Source of the DNA: Kwoniella bestiolae CBS 10118
Lineage: Eukaryota; Basidiomycota; Tremellomycetes; Tremellales; Cryptococcaceae
Assembly: GCF_000512585.2 (NCBI RefSeq)
Contig: NC_089243.1
Location: 1,674,001 to 1,738,000, forward strand
Reading direction: 5' to 3'
DNA length: 64,000 bases
The translations under genes were made by a program, and so were the position numbers. Positions 14,188 through 24,241 of this stretch are shown here, one piece after another. Under the pieces are notes generated by a model that saw only the letters and a program-made list of their open reading frames with translations, had not been told where the DNA came from and made no database searches. Within the stretch, counting starts at the first letter, position 1. Each line of letters begins with the position of its first letter.

Positions 14188-14915
14188 GATAGTTGGCGTC
14201 CGATTCTTCCGGAAATGCTATGTCCAGAGTCGTAACTTCGATATAACGAAGCCCAGCCAGAGCGGGAGTCAGTCTAGACTACGAATAGGACGCTAAAGAA
14301 CGAAGTGCGATGAGAACATGCGGTGATGGTGATGTTGATTGACTACCAATCATGAACATTTCTCTTTGTACTCCCTTTGTCACTGTTGTACTTGCTGCTA
14401 TCGATAACATGTAACATCGCATCCAATACAGGCACGAGGCGCGTCTCACTTCTTTGACTTTTACACGCTATAGACAAGGAGATACACACAAACTCCACTA
14501 GTAGCACTCACAGTACTAGTAACACTGATCTTCATGTGCCACACTACACGTGGGAATATGATCCGATATCACCGATCAGCGTTGAACGATGAGCCTGGAA
14601 TGTGTATGTTTGAACGGTGACGCGATGATTTGGGAGTGACGAGTGGAGTAAGACCACCAGTCACAGTCCCCACATCCCATCGTAACCGATCCTCTCAGAA
14701 GAACATATATATAACCGACAGTTATTCCATTCTCTTCTATCCTCATCTCTCCATCCACAACCACAAAAAAAACAAAACAATGTAAGTCATAACATCCATT
14801 CTCAATCTCCCTCTGATAGCTCTGCACGCTCATACTTACCAGTCCTTCTTCTTCTTCTTCTATATTCCTTTGTCGTCTGTAAAACACCAACAACCTTCCA
14901 ACGCACGTTCCAACA
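14188..14915. other. Divergent promoter region, Mor2-like gene / cyclophilin
   Basis: About 730 bp. It holds a TATATATAA element at 14706-14714, a CA-rich leader, and at 14780 an ATG read directly as ATG-TAA whose sequence is also a good splice donor (AT/gtaagt). The last point suggests a 5'-UTR intron or a start-stop mini-uORF ahead of the cyclophilin. Confidence 0.45.
14706..14714 (+). promoter_or_regulatory. TATA box of the cyclophilin A gene
   Basis: TATATATAA about 210 bp upstream of the first cyclophilin ATG, followed by an A/C-rich leader. Position and sequence fit a TATA-driven, highly expressed gene; function is inferred. Confidence 0.5.
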
Positions 14916-15571
14916 ATGTCTTTCGCAAAACGATTCGTTTCCACCGCCAGCACAATGTCGTAAGTTCCCTGCCATCCTTCTCATTATCATATCATGTGAG
15001 CCATCTGGCTGACGTGATACCTCCAATAGTCAAGTATACTTCGACATCGCTATCAACAGTGAGTATACCCTCAGCGTCGTACTGCGCATTGACCCTTCTC
15101 TCAACGAGTATATTGAGCATCTTCTAATTTGTTTTGCTTGTGTAGACGCCCCCGCCGGCCGAATCACCTTCAAGCTCTTCGACGACGTCGTCCCCAAGAC
15201 CGCCGCCAACTTCAGAGCCCTCTGTACCGGTGAGAAAGGTTTCGGTTACGCCGGATCAGGATTCCACAGAGTTATCCCTCAATTCATGCTCCAAGGTGGT
15301 GACGTGAGTGTTGTGTTTAGGTGCTCTTCCCAAAGGCAAGAAAGGTAGCTGACATTGCTTATCCCTTCCAGTTCACCAGTAAGTTATGAAAAAATGGATA
15401 ATTTTGTGTTAGCTTATACTGACGTTATTTCTCAAAGACCACAACGGTACCGGTGGTAAAGTGAGCTCACTCGCCTCATCTCAATACATAGAAGGACACA
15501 TAGCTTACTGTTGTATAACTTTTTAGTCCATCTACGGAAACAAGTTCGCCGACGAGAACTTCAAGCTCAGA

Positions 15572-15630
<59 letters not shown>

Positions 15631-15874
15631 ATTCTTCATCACCACCGTTGTCACCTCATGGTTGGACGGTAAGCACACCGTCTTCGGTGAAGTTACCTCT
15701 GGTCAAGATCTCGTCAAGAAGATTGAATCTTACGGTTCCGACTCTGGTAGTGAGTATTTTGCTTCTTCCGCTTTGTCTCCCCTCGCTACAACGCGGAAGT
15801 GAAAGCTGATGTATACTGGTATTATCGCAGAACCCAAGGCCAAGGTCACCATCACCGCTTCTGGTACCGCCTAA
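14916..15874 (+). CDS. Cyclophilin A (peptidyl-prolyl cis-trans isomerase), possibly dual-targeted
   Basis: Catalyses prolyl cis-trans isomerisation and binds cyclosporin A. The mature frame gives QVYFDIAINNAPAGRITFKL, FHRVIPQFMLQGGD, MANAGPNTNGSQFF and WLDGKHTVFGEV, with the catalytic Arg/Phe/Gln and the cyclosporin-binding Trp present. It ends at TASGTA, the normal length for CypA. Two in-frame starts lie in the first exon: 14916 adds MSFAKRFVSTAST, an acid-free, Ser/Arg/Lys-containing, presequence-like segment. The second ATG gives the usual cytosolic MSQVYFDI start. Seven exons; one is only 7 nt (15372-15378) and the next 23 nt (15438-15460), both needed to keep the conserved frame. Functional assignment is very secure; dual targeting is inference. 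Confidence 0.93.
15372..15378 (+). other. 7-nt micro-exon of cyclophilin A
   Basis: Seven bases sit between a cag acceptor and a gtaagt donor. Together with the A/AC codon split into the next exon they supply the F-T-N of the conserved QGGDFTNHNGTGG segment. Skipping this exon shifts the frame, so it must be included for a functional enzyme. Confidence 0.85.
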
Positions 15875-16334
15875 GTCTCTCTAGAGGATTAGTAGGTAAA
15901 GAAGCAGGAGATGGAGGATGACGTGGAAGTAAAAAAGAACACGTTTAGTAGTCATAGCAGTAGCAGAATTATCAATTTGTTTCATGCAAAAGAGTGATGA
16001 TGCGGTCTGCCTTGTCCTGCCATAAGAGTTGTTTGTTTACTCAGCATTGAAGCAAGGAATGTGATGCAAGCCAAAGCTGCAACAATGAGTGGTTGTACGT
16101 TGCCACGTTTACATTGTTCAAAGTGGAGGGAGGTGTCAAGTGGGGTCCCATTCCCGACAACAACAATGACTGTATGTAGTAGTGACAGTGATGGCGACAA
16201 GGATATGAGAAGCAACATCATCCTACATACGATCTACATCATCCTACTATAAGCTCAAGCCATATCCTACAGTACTGTGGCCGAAGACATCTGAACCTGG
16301 CTTGTCTAGTACACCATAACGACATTCCGCCAAG
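15875..16334. other. Intergenic, cyclophilin 3' end to VPS45 promoter
   Basis: About 460 bp without a convincing gene. It carries the 3' UTR of the cyclophilin gene and the upstream region of VPS45. No repeats seen. Confidence 0.4.
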
Positions 16335-19300
16335 ATGGACGTCCTCAAAGCGGTCCAGACGTACATCACCAAGATGATAACGGAAGTACCGGGGATGAAG
16401 GTGTTACTTTTGGATGCCCACACGGTATGTATCATCTCTGATGTCCAAGGAGCATAGCATTGTGCATCCTGCCATAAATAATGGCGTGTGTTCTGATCTA
16501 CCGATAACTCGTAGACACCAGTAGTATCGATGGTAACTACCCAATCTGAATTATTAGCCCACGAGGTATACCTAACCGATAGGATAGACAAGTGAGCTCT
16601 TCCTCTAGTCATCTAGCCATCCAGGCGTATAGACCTAGATGTACGCCGAGATGGATTGTTCGCTGATGTGTTGGACGTGGGCAGTATCAACCGAGAACCT
16701 CTAAATCACTTATCATGTATCGCCTTTCTCTCACCCAGCGAGACCAGTATCGAAGCAGTCAAGAACGAGTTGATTAAACCTAGATATGGGGGATATTGGC
16801 TCTGTAAGTGATCTCGGCCCTAGTCTTAGCACATCTGCTGGCTCACGGCCTTGTTCCGGTTGATGATGTGCTATACATACATGAACTTAGACTTCTCAAA
16901 TACTTTGACGAAGACGCAGATCGAGGGGATGGCTTCTGTTGACGAGTTTGAGGTGGTCAAGGAGGTGCAGGTGGGCATTCATTCGTTTTTGATTACTCAG
17001 CTTCATTGTCCGAATAAAAAACCAAGCATAATGCTGATGTGTGCGATCTGTCTCAGGAATACTTTGCGGATTTCTTGGCTCAGTATCCTTCGCATTTCAG
17101 CTTAACACCTGCTGCCCTGGCTGATGGAGGGGATGGTCCTTCTAATGTGAGTTGCATGGTCGAGTCTCCACCTCATCTATACTATCTATGAGCGTCAAAG
17201 GGCAGTCAAGGACCTTGGATACCACCCATTATCTCTCCATGTGATGGACTATTCCCACAACTGAACATCATACTAAATCATTTATTCATCCCCACAGCCC
17301 CCAATATTCCTTCCCCCACCTCAACATCTCCCCCCACCTACCCTCAATACCCACCTCAACACGATCCTATCCGTCCTGCTCTCACTCAAGAAAAAGCCTA
17401 TCATCCGATACGAGAAGATGTCCCTGGCTGGAAAGAAATTGGCCATGGAAGTTCAGTCGGCGATGACGAATGCGCCGTATAAGGATTTATTCGATTTTAG
17501 GGGTACGAATGGGCCTGCTCCGTTGTTGTTGATCTTGGGTGGGTCAGCGTACTCAATCTGAGTCAAGCGTTCTTGCCCTCAGGAACTTGAACTGACGAGT
17601 TGTTCTTATCGCTATAGACCGAAGGAACGACCCGGTCACTCCGCTGCTCTCTCAGTGGACTTATCAGGCGATGGTGCATGAGTTGCTGGGGATAAATAAT
17701 GGGAGAGTCAGGATAGATGGGGAAGAGAAGATTGAGTTGAGGGTGAGTCGGTGTCACCTAAATACATATGCTCGGTTCTCTTAACCGCTCATCCTGTACG
17801 AAGTGAAATTAAAGTGTGCTACGATTACTAACACCTCCCCATACTGCAGGACCTAGTCCTATCCACATCCTCAGATCCATTCTACTCCCAAAACCTATTC
17901 GCGAACTTCGGTGATCTCGGAGCGTCCATCTCATCCTACGTAACAGAATATCAACAGCGCAATTCGTCCATCAACCCTTCCAGCTCATCTTCGAATTCAG
18001 CGAACAGGATCGAGACTGTCGCGGATATGAAGAGGTTCATCGAGGAGTATCCGGAGTTCAAGAAATTGAGTGGGAATGTCACGAAGCATGTGACGCTTGT
18101 GGGGGAGCTAAGTAAGATCGTGGAGAGGGATGGGTTGTTGGAGATTAGTGAGGTCGAGCAGAGTTTGAGTAGCGTTGAGAGTCATGCGAGTGATTTGAGG
18201 GTGAGTCATGCCTTGTCATTCTGGGATAGTAGCAGGTAATGCTCGAGATGAGACGAGGAAGTCAATATGGAAGATAAGATTAATCGAGCTGATACGCATT
18301 CCATTCCATTCCATTTCATGCTCAGTCTGTTCAAACCCTCATCTCCTCACCCAAAACTCGACCAGCCAACAAGTTACGCCTCGCCATCCTATACGCCCTT
18401 CGATACCAGAAACTAATAGGCAACCAGATACCTCAAGTGATAGATAACCTAATTTCCAACGGAGTATCAGCGGACAAAGCGAGGCTGGTCTACGTGATGC
18501 TGAATTTCGCAGGAGCGGATATACGTCAAGATGATCTCTTCATGAATGAGAATTTCTTTTCGAGGGGTAAATCCGCTCTTAAAGGTCTAAAGGGAGTCGA
18601 GAATGTGTATACGAGGCATGAACCTCATTTGACGCAGACGTTAGATCTGTTGTTGAAGAATCGTTTGAGGGAGGGGAGTTATCCTTTTGTTGGTGGAGAT
18701 GATGCTATGAGAACTCAGAGGTGAGCGTGTTCGCCCCTTCCTCAGGACCTGAAATGCAATTGTGAGGGTAAGGTATTGATATTTCAATCATATCTGTAGA
18801 CCCCAGGATATCATCATATTCATGATTGGCGGAACTACTTATGAAGAAGGTCGAGCAGTCGCACTGCTCAATCAGAGATTGGCGAGTGATGCTGCGGGTG
18901 GACCGGGGGGTACGAGGATACTACTGGGTGGAAGTATGGTGCATAATTCGACGAGGTGGGTAATGGACTTCTTTCCATCGTACTCAATCAGAGTCCATTT
19001 GGAGCCACGGAAACACACAGATCAGTGTTAACATAGACTTGACAGCTTCCTCGAAATGGTCGAATCATGTGCGATACATTACCCCGACTCAATCTACGCC
19101 CCACCAACAGGCCAACAATCCTCAACTCTCCTATCCAACTCCAACACCCCCATACCCTCTTCCACACCTGTTCCTACCACCACAACCAACGGACCATCTA
19201 TCAACCTCCGTGCGGGCGGATATGAACTCTCCGTAGGGGGTGTAGCTGGATCGGGTTTATATAGGACAAACCAAGATGCAGGCGCCAATGCTCAGTTTGA

Positions 19301-19433
19301 GCTGCCTAAGAACTTCGATGCTGTTACGAATGTCGCTGGGGGGATAAGGGATGGTGCGGGGAGATTATGGGGGAATGTCAGGCAGAGGGTAGAAGAGAGG
19401 GTTAGTAGAGGGAATACACCTCAGGGGAGGTAG
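16335..19433 (+). CDS. VPS45: Vps45-type Sec1/Munc18 protein
   Basis: SM protein that binds Tlg2/syntaxin-16-type SNAREs and drives endosome/TGN vesicle fusion. The start at 16335 gives MDVLKAVQTYITKMITEVPG, then KVLLLDAHTTPVVSMVTTQSELL across an intron, the classic Vps45 opening. Later segments include LLLILDRRNDPVTPLLSQWTY (SM-family hallmark), YQAMVHELLGINNGRV and ETVADMKRFIEEYPEFKKLS. Near the C-terminus, QDIIIFMIGGTTYEEGRAV matches the conserved 'Sec1 IFVIGG-TYEE' block. About 11 exons. The tail is Ser/Thr/Pro-rich and about 110 aa, longer and less conserved than in yeast, ending RGNTPQGR. Roughly 650 aa overall. No lesion seen. Confidence 0.9.
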
Positions 19434-19787
19434 ATGTGTGGATGGTTTGTACTTCTTCTTTTGGCCATCGTACTATAGCGTGGCCTTGTATTGTATATAT
19501 CTTTCTGACGATGAATCCATATTTATGGTACTTGATGATACTTGCATCGGCCATCACCGTCGTTGATGATATCACGAGCAATCACGTCGTCGGTATATTC
19601 AGGGTATTGCTACACTTGATTCCGCAAGAAAGCCGGTTAGATTATCCCGATAACACATCCAACCTCACCAAACGGATCACACCATACTAACCAAGTATCA
19701 GGTATCTATCTCTACTCGTACGTGAGTCACAAAGATCCCTTTGATCATCAAGATCAAACCAATTGTATCCTCGTCAAGAAATAGCTC
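19434..19787. other. Intergenic, VPS45 to SDR
   Basis: About 350 bp between two same-strand genes; presumed terminator plus promoter. Nothing else recognised. Confidence 0.35.
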
Positions 19788-21604
19788 ATGTTCTTCAGAC
19801 TAGCCAAATCATCTGGTAACCCACTCCTTTCACTCAAAAATTCCCAAAAAACCTCTGCGCTACGACAGATAAGGAATATGTCCGTGTTCAATACTGATAG
19901 GTGAGCCTACGATCTGCTCAACTCGGAAGGCCGCTCTTCCTCATCCTGGTTTGATAACTTTGCTGATCATTCTGATGGATGTGACAGATTGGCAGGCAAG
20001 ACTGGTACGTCCAGTATACCTCTCCTGCCTCTCTCTCTCCTTATCTTTCCCTTCCCCACCTTCACACCTCCCGTCTATCTCCCCTGGCCCCTCACCCCTC
20101 GTCTCTCCGCTCCGACCCCTCTCTCCTTCTATCCGCACCTCTTCTTCCCCGTGTCATCCTCTCTACCCGCATCACTGATAAGTCCAAGCTAACTCCCCCA
20201 CCCACAGTCCTCATAACAGGTGCCTCAGCAGGAATCGGCGCAGCCACCGCCGTCCTCTTCGCCCGAACAGGCGCGAACCTCGTCCTCCTCGCTCGACGGG
20301 CTGAGAACCTCAAAGCCGTCAAGGCTAAAGCCGAAGATGCCTACAAGGCCGTCGGGAAGGAGGGGAAAGTGCTGACTATCGAGGCGGATGTAAGGAAGTT
20401 TGAGGAGTTGGATGGGATTCCGGAGAAAGTAAAGGAGGAGGGGTTGGAGGTTGATATGTGAGTGATTGATTTCGGTGTATCAGGTCTGACTGTTGGGGGA
20501 AGGGACGTAGTGCATGGTAACCTGGCAGGAGAAGGGACGTAGTGGACTGGGGGATTGGTTTACATCAGACAGATATGATGGTGTCATTAGCATGATAAGC
20601 AAGTTATATGTATGCTGATCGTCTTGTGTTTTAATTTTGTAGCCTCGTCAACAACGCTGGTATGGTCAAGGGAACTGAACAGGTCGGAGGTGAGTCTCAA
20701 TGGATCAGCCGGAATGAGAGTGGTTGGTGCTGATGATCATATCCATGATTTGCAGATATCGGTAAGCATGCTTCGGACCTCCCACAGGAGTCGTATACAG
20801 AAAGCTCTGTATCTCACTGATCGAACATTCCTCGTACGCAGCCGACGCTGATATCACCCAGATGTTCGATACCAACGGTGAGTAAAGTCTCATCCTCTGC
20901 GATAAAAAGGTCATCCGAGTTGTCTCTGTAACCAACACAATCGTTCGATTCTTAGTCCTCGGTCTTATCCACCTCACCCAGATCTTCGTAAAACAGTTCA
21001 AAGCCAAACAAGCCGGTGTGAGTGAAACCACCGATCCCATCTATCAATCCTCCAAAGGCTGTTTGTTGACTGGTACATTAGACAATCATCAACCTCGGTT
21101 CCATCGCCGGTCGAGAACCCTACGCCGGAGGAGCCATCTACTGCGCTACCAAACATGCCCTATCTGCATTCAACGGATCACTCCTCAGAGAGCTGGTCAA
21201 CACCCCCATCAGGGTCATTGAGATTCAACCTGGTATGGTTGAGACTGAATTCTCGGTGGTGAGATTCAGAGGAGATAAGGAGAAGGCGGATAATGTTTAT
21301 AAGGGATTACAACCTTGTGAGTGATACCTCTCTAACCATTCTCAGCCAGGTGTCACCATGCGGCTGTATGCATTAGGCATCCTGTCCAAAGACCTGTACT
21401 GATTGGATTGATTGGGTATAGTGGTCGCTGAAGATATTGCCGAGGAAATCGTCTGGACTGCTTCAAGACCTCCTCACGTCAACATTGCTCAGCTATGTGA
21501 GTTGTTGTGTCTCCAATATAAACGGAAGATGGTAGGCTAATATTCCACGTGCAGTCGTCCTCCCTGTCAACCAGGCTACTGCTACCTTGAACTACAGGAA
21601 GTAA
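19788..21604 (+). CDS. Short-chain dehydrogenase/reductase, NADP-dependent 3-hydroxy acid dehydrogenase type
   Basis: Classical SDR, closest in feel to yeast YMR226C / YdfG-type dehydrogenases acting on 3-hydroxy acids or serine; the substrate is inference. Motifs: cofactor glycine motif VLITGASAGIGAAT, LVNNAGMV, catalytic Ser in INLGSIAG, and YxxxK in IYCATKHALSAF, then IRVIEIQPGMVETEF. The start at 19788 gives a 30-residue basic, acid-free leader (MFFRLAKSSGNPLLSLKNS) that resembles a mitochondrial presequence. A second in-frame ATG at residue 31 gives the normal MSVFNTDRLAGKT start. The first ATG lacks a purine at -3, the second has A, which favours leaky scanning. The 17-nt exon at 19988-20004 encodes part of DRLAGKT. 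About nine exons; ends NYRK with no PTS1. Confidence 0.88.
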
Positions 21605-22096
21605 GGCGGAAAGAATCCTAGACATGGCTGAAAATGGCACGGACAAAAGAAATCATGCACAATATGCACAATTACAACACCACTTGTGTATATCACGAAT
21701 ATAACGTGTGGCACGTCAAAGAAGCGGTGCGCTAGAAGTAAAGCTAACTTAGTTCGATTCCCACACGCAACGATCTACGAAATGATCCGATGTTGAAAGC
21801 TAGTGTGTACAGGATCGTCTTAGCTTTGACTGATCGTTCCGCACAGCCTTCTTGGGATACACATTCCGTTGAGGTCGGGATGACCCATCTTCACTTATAG
21901 CTGTACATATATGAGGGCATAGATCAATCCCGATCGATCACACAAATCCATCCATGTGCAGTACCATCGACCGGTCACCGAAGAGATGTCCCGCTGTATC
22001 ACCTCATGCATGACGTATAAGAGGCTCTGAGGGTAGACCTCTCTCACGCATTCTACATAATACCAGAAATTAAATCCACTTACTGTATCACTGACA
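21605..22096. other. Intergenic with a tRNA-like hairpin
   Basis: About 490 bp. It contains a 7-bp terminal stem (21705-21711 with 21761-21767) and a B-box-like GTTCGATTCC, but no valid T-arm, so I do not call a tRNA. The rest is promoter sequence for the next gene. Confidence 0.35.
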
Positions 22097-22933
22097 ATGA
22101 TCAAATTCAGCAATACATTCTTTCTACTCTCTTTGCTCGTAGCTGTGACAGCTAATCCTTTATCGAGAAGACAAGGCGGGTCGCTCGATGATATCCCTAG
22201 AGGAACGGATGCGCCGTCTACGGACGGGTGGAAACAGTATATCCATCGTGAGTTGTTTTGCGTATGTGCATGTGAGGTCACTAAAAGTTGCGTGACTGCA
22301 GCCAAGGGAAGGAATGATCTATGTATTTCCGCTATTCCGGGTGATGAGAATTACTATTCAGGCCAGAAAGTAGCTCTGTAAGTCAAGTTATACTCTCAAG
22401 TTGACAAAGTATATCAAGCAAATTGTCGGCCTGCTGTATCTGTTCCCGTCCGGCTCCGATTAGAACATATTGCGAAACATCCCCAGCTCCCATCGAAACA
22501 AACTTTCAACAATGGGTGATCTCTCCCACGCCGAACAACCTCATTCAAATTCCAGGCCATAACGTCTGCCTCCAATCGGGCAATACCACACTAGACGAAG
22601 ATAGGTTCCCTCATACTGTCTTTGAAGATGGTCAGGCGGTTTGGTTGGGGTGGTGTAATCTTGTTGAAGAGGGGGAGAAGTGGGTGGTGGAGGGTGATGA
22701 GATTTGGATTGGGAATAATGATATCAGTGAGTGCTGAGCATTCAAGTACAAACCTTTCAAAAGACACAGATCCATAGGAAGACACACAGTTCTATGAGGA
22801 GAGATGTACTGATTTGCGGAATGTACTTGGATATTGCCTGACTATCAAAGAATCTTTGGATGATGTGGGGGTTTTGAGGGATCTAGAAATTAGGGAATGT
22901 TCGGGTGATATCTCCCAGGTGAGGCATGATTAA
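22097..22933 (+). pseudogene. Secreted beta-trefoil (ricin-B-type lectin-like) paralogue, 3' end apparently broken
   Basis: The start gives a signal peptide (MIKFSNTFFLLSLLVAVTAN) and a possible Kex-type SRR/Q site. Exons 2 and 3 encode GRNDLCISAIPGDEN and QQWVISPTPNNLIQIPG with VCLQSGNTT; the 'CI..' strand and QQW motif are typical of a carbohydrate-binding beta-trefoil. Intron positions and phases (CAT C/ phase 1, CT/ phase 2) match the gene at 24242 exactly, so the two are paralogues. After the phase-1 donor at about 22732, the next exon-like segment (ERCTDLRNVLGYCLTIKE, to 22933) is in a frame that no acceptor I can find joins without a stop. Either the gene ends early (ORF stop at 22737) or it is decaying. 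The lectin fold is a family inference; the ligand is unknown. Confidence 0.55.
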
Positions 22934-24241
22934 CAGTAGACTGTACGCAGAGTGGCGGTGATCTGACTCTGCACTGCACTGCCTTGTCCAGTCCTTTTCC
23001 CAGACTAGTTAGCCGTCCCTCATCGATTCTATGGTATAATTCGAGGACTCGGACACTTGGTCATCCTCCGAGCTGCAAACATGACCTTCCTATTCTGTTC
23101 AGGTGAATTTCCGTACTGTATTCCATGCAATGCATGTGTGCTGCACAATGATGGCAACGACATCTACGATAGGATTCACATCCTGTCAGCTCTGAAGTGA
23201 AGTCGGACACCGCTCGATCAGTAACACGGTCGAGGGCCACTTGGGAATCCTGAATGCTGCAGCTCATTCATTTAAGGTTCTCCCCCAGCTTATTGAGTGA
23301 AGTACAAATGCGTTGAACGTTTCTGACCGACAGTAAGGCGTAGTTCAGCGCCAAATATAAGTTACAATCGGTGTTATGGCATCCCTAGTCGATTGACCTC
23401 TGTACAGACTGCTCGGCGTCATATACTATCAACCGTAAGAGCAGGAGGTCAATTTTGATCGAGGAATTGCCTATGTCATTTCATGATCGGTGTGGATGTT
23501 GAGGTGTGCATGCAACGTAAAATGTTGGAAGGCTACCTCTGGAAGTCGGGACCTGATGGGTCACGCCAATTAGCTGTAGGAGAAGAGATATTTGCCCATC
23601 CTTTCTTCTGTACAGGAGAGCCCAAGGCCACATAATAAGCTTTGAGTACCTATCAATTAGGCCTGTTCCTTTCATCGCGCACGTTAACCCATAACGACCA
23701 AAAGTGGGTATCGGAGCATGTCGCTGCCTCAGACTCCGAACTTCAACGTCGCATGCTTGACCACCCAGTAAACACGCCCTCACCGAGGTAGAGATCTACA
23801 CAATCTACGTTCTGGATCCTCTTGGCATTTGACCAGTCGAAAGGAGTACAGGGGGATGCGATCTATTATCCATTCTCATGAAAGAGAGTCAAAGGGGCTC
23901 AGGGTTAATCGATAAACCTCTATGAAAGGATCAGGTAAACTTCCTTTTATGCTTTGGGATGTCACGAGTATCGCCAAGGGGAGATTGGCGGATTGGCGCA
24001 TCGCATTCAATAAATGCTCATACGAAGAGACGACCAGCTGGGAGCTATATAAAGATCTCATTCGTCTTCAAAATATCTGAACTCTTTTTCTCTTTCTTTT
24101 TTCTTTTCTTCATCCAAAAGAATCGACTTACTTTGGAATCTATTCAACCTTGTACTCACCGTTTACTTCGCTTTTCGCTTTCTACCTTTTTTACTATTAT
24201 CAATTAATACACCTTCATTTACTCTATTTTACTACCTCATA
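22934..24241. other. Intergenic, with promoter of the 24242 gene
   Basis: About 1.3 kb with only weak open frames. The right end has a TATA box and a C/T-rich tract (about 24075-24115) immediately before the secreted-protein start. No mobile element signature recognised. Confidence 0.4.
24046..24053 (+). promoter_or_regulatory. TATA box of the secreted trefoil gene
   Basis: TATATAAA 189 bp upstream of the ATG at 24242, followed by a pyrimidine-rich stretch typical of fungal transcription start regions. Confidence 0.55.

Noticed and set aside
21705..21768. tRNA-like structure with a 7-bp terminal stem and B-box-like GTTCGATTCC
   Set aside because: No T-arm stem forms, no proper A box or anticodon arm; at most a relic.
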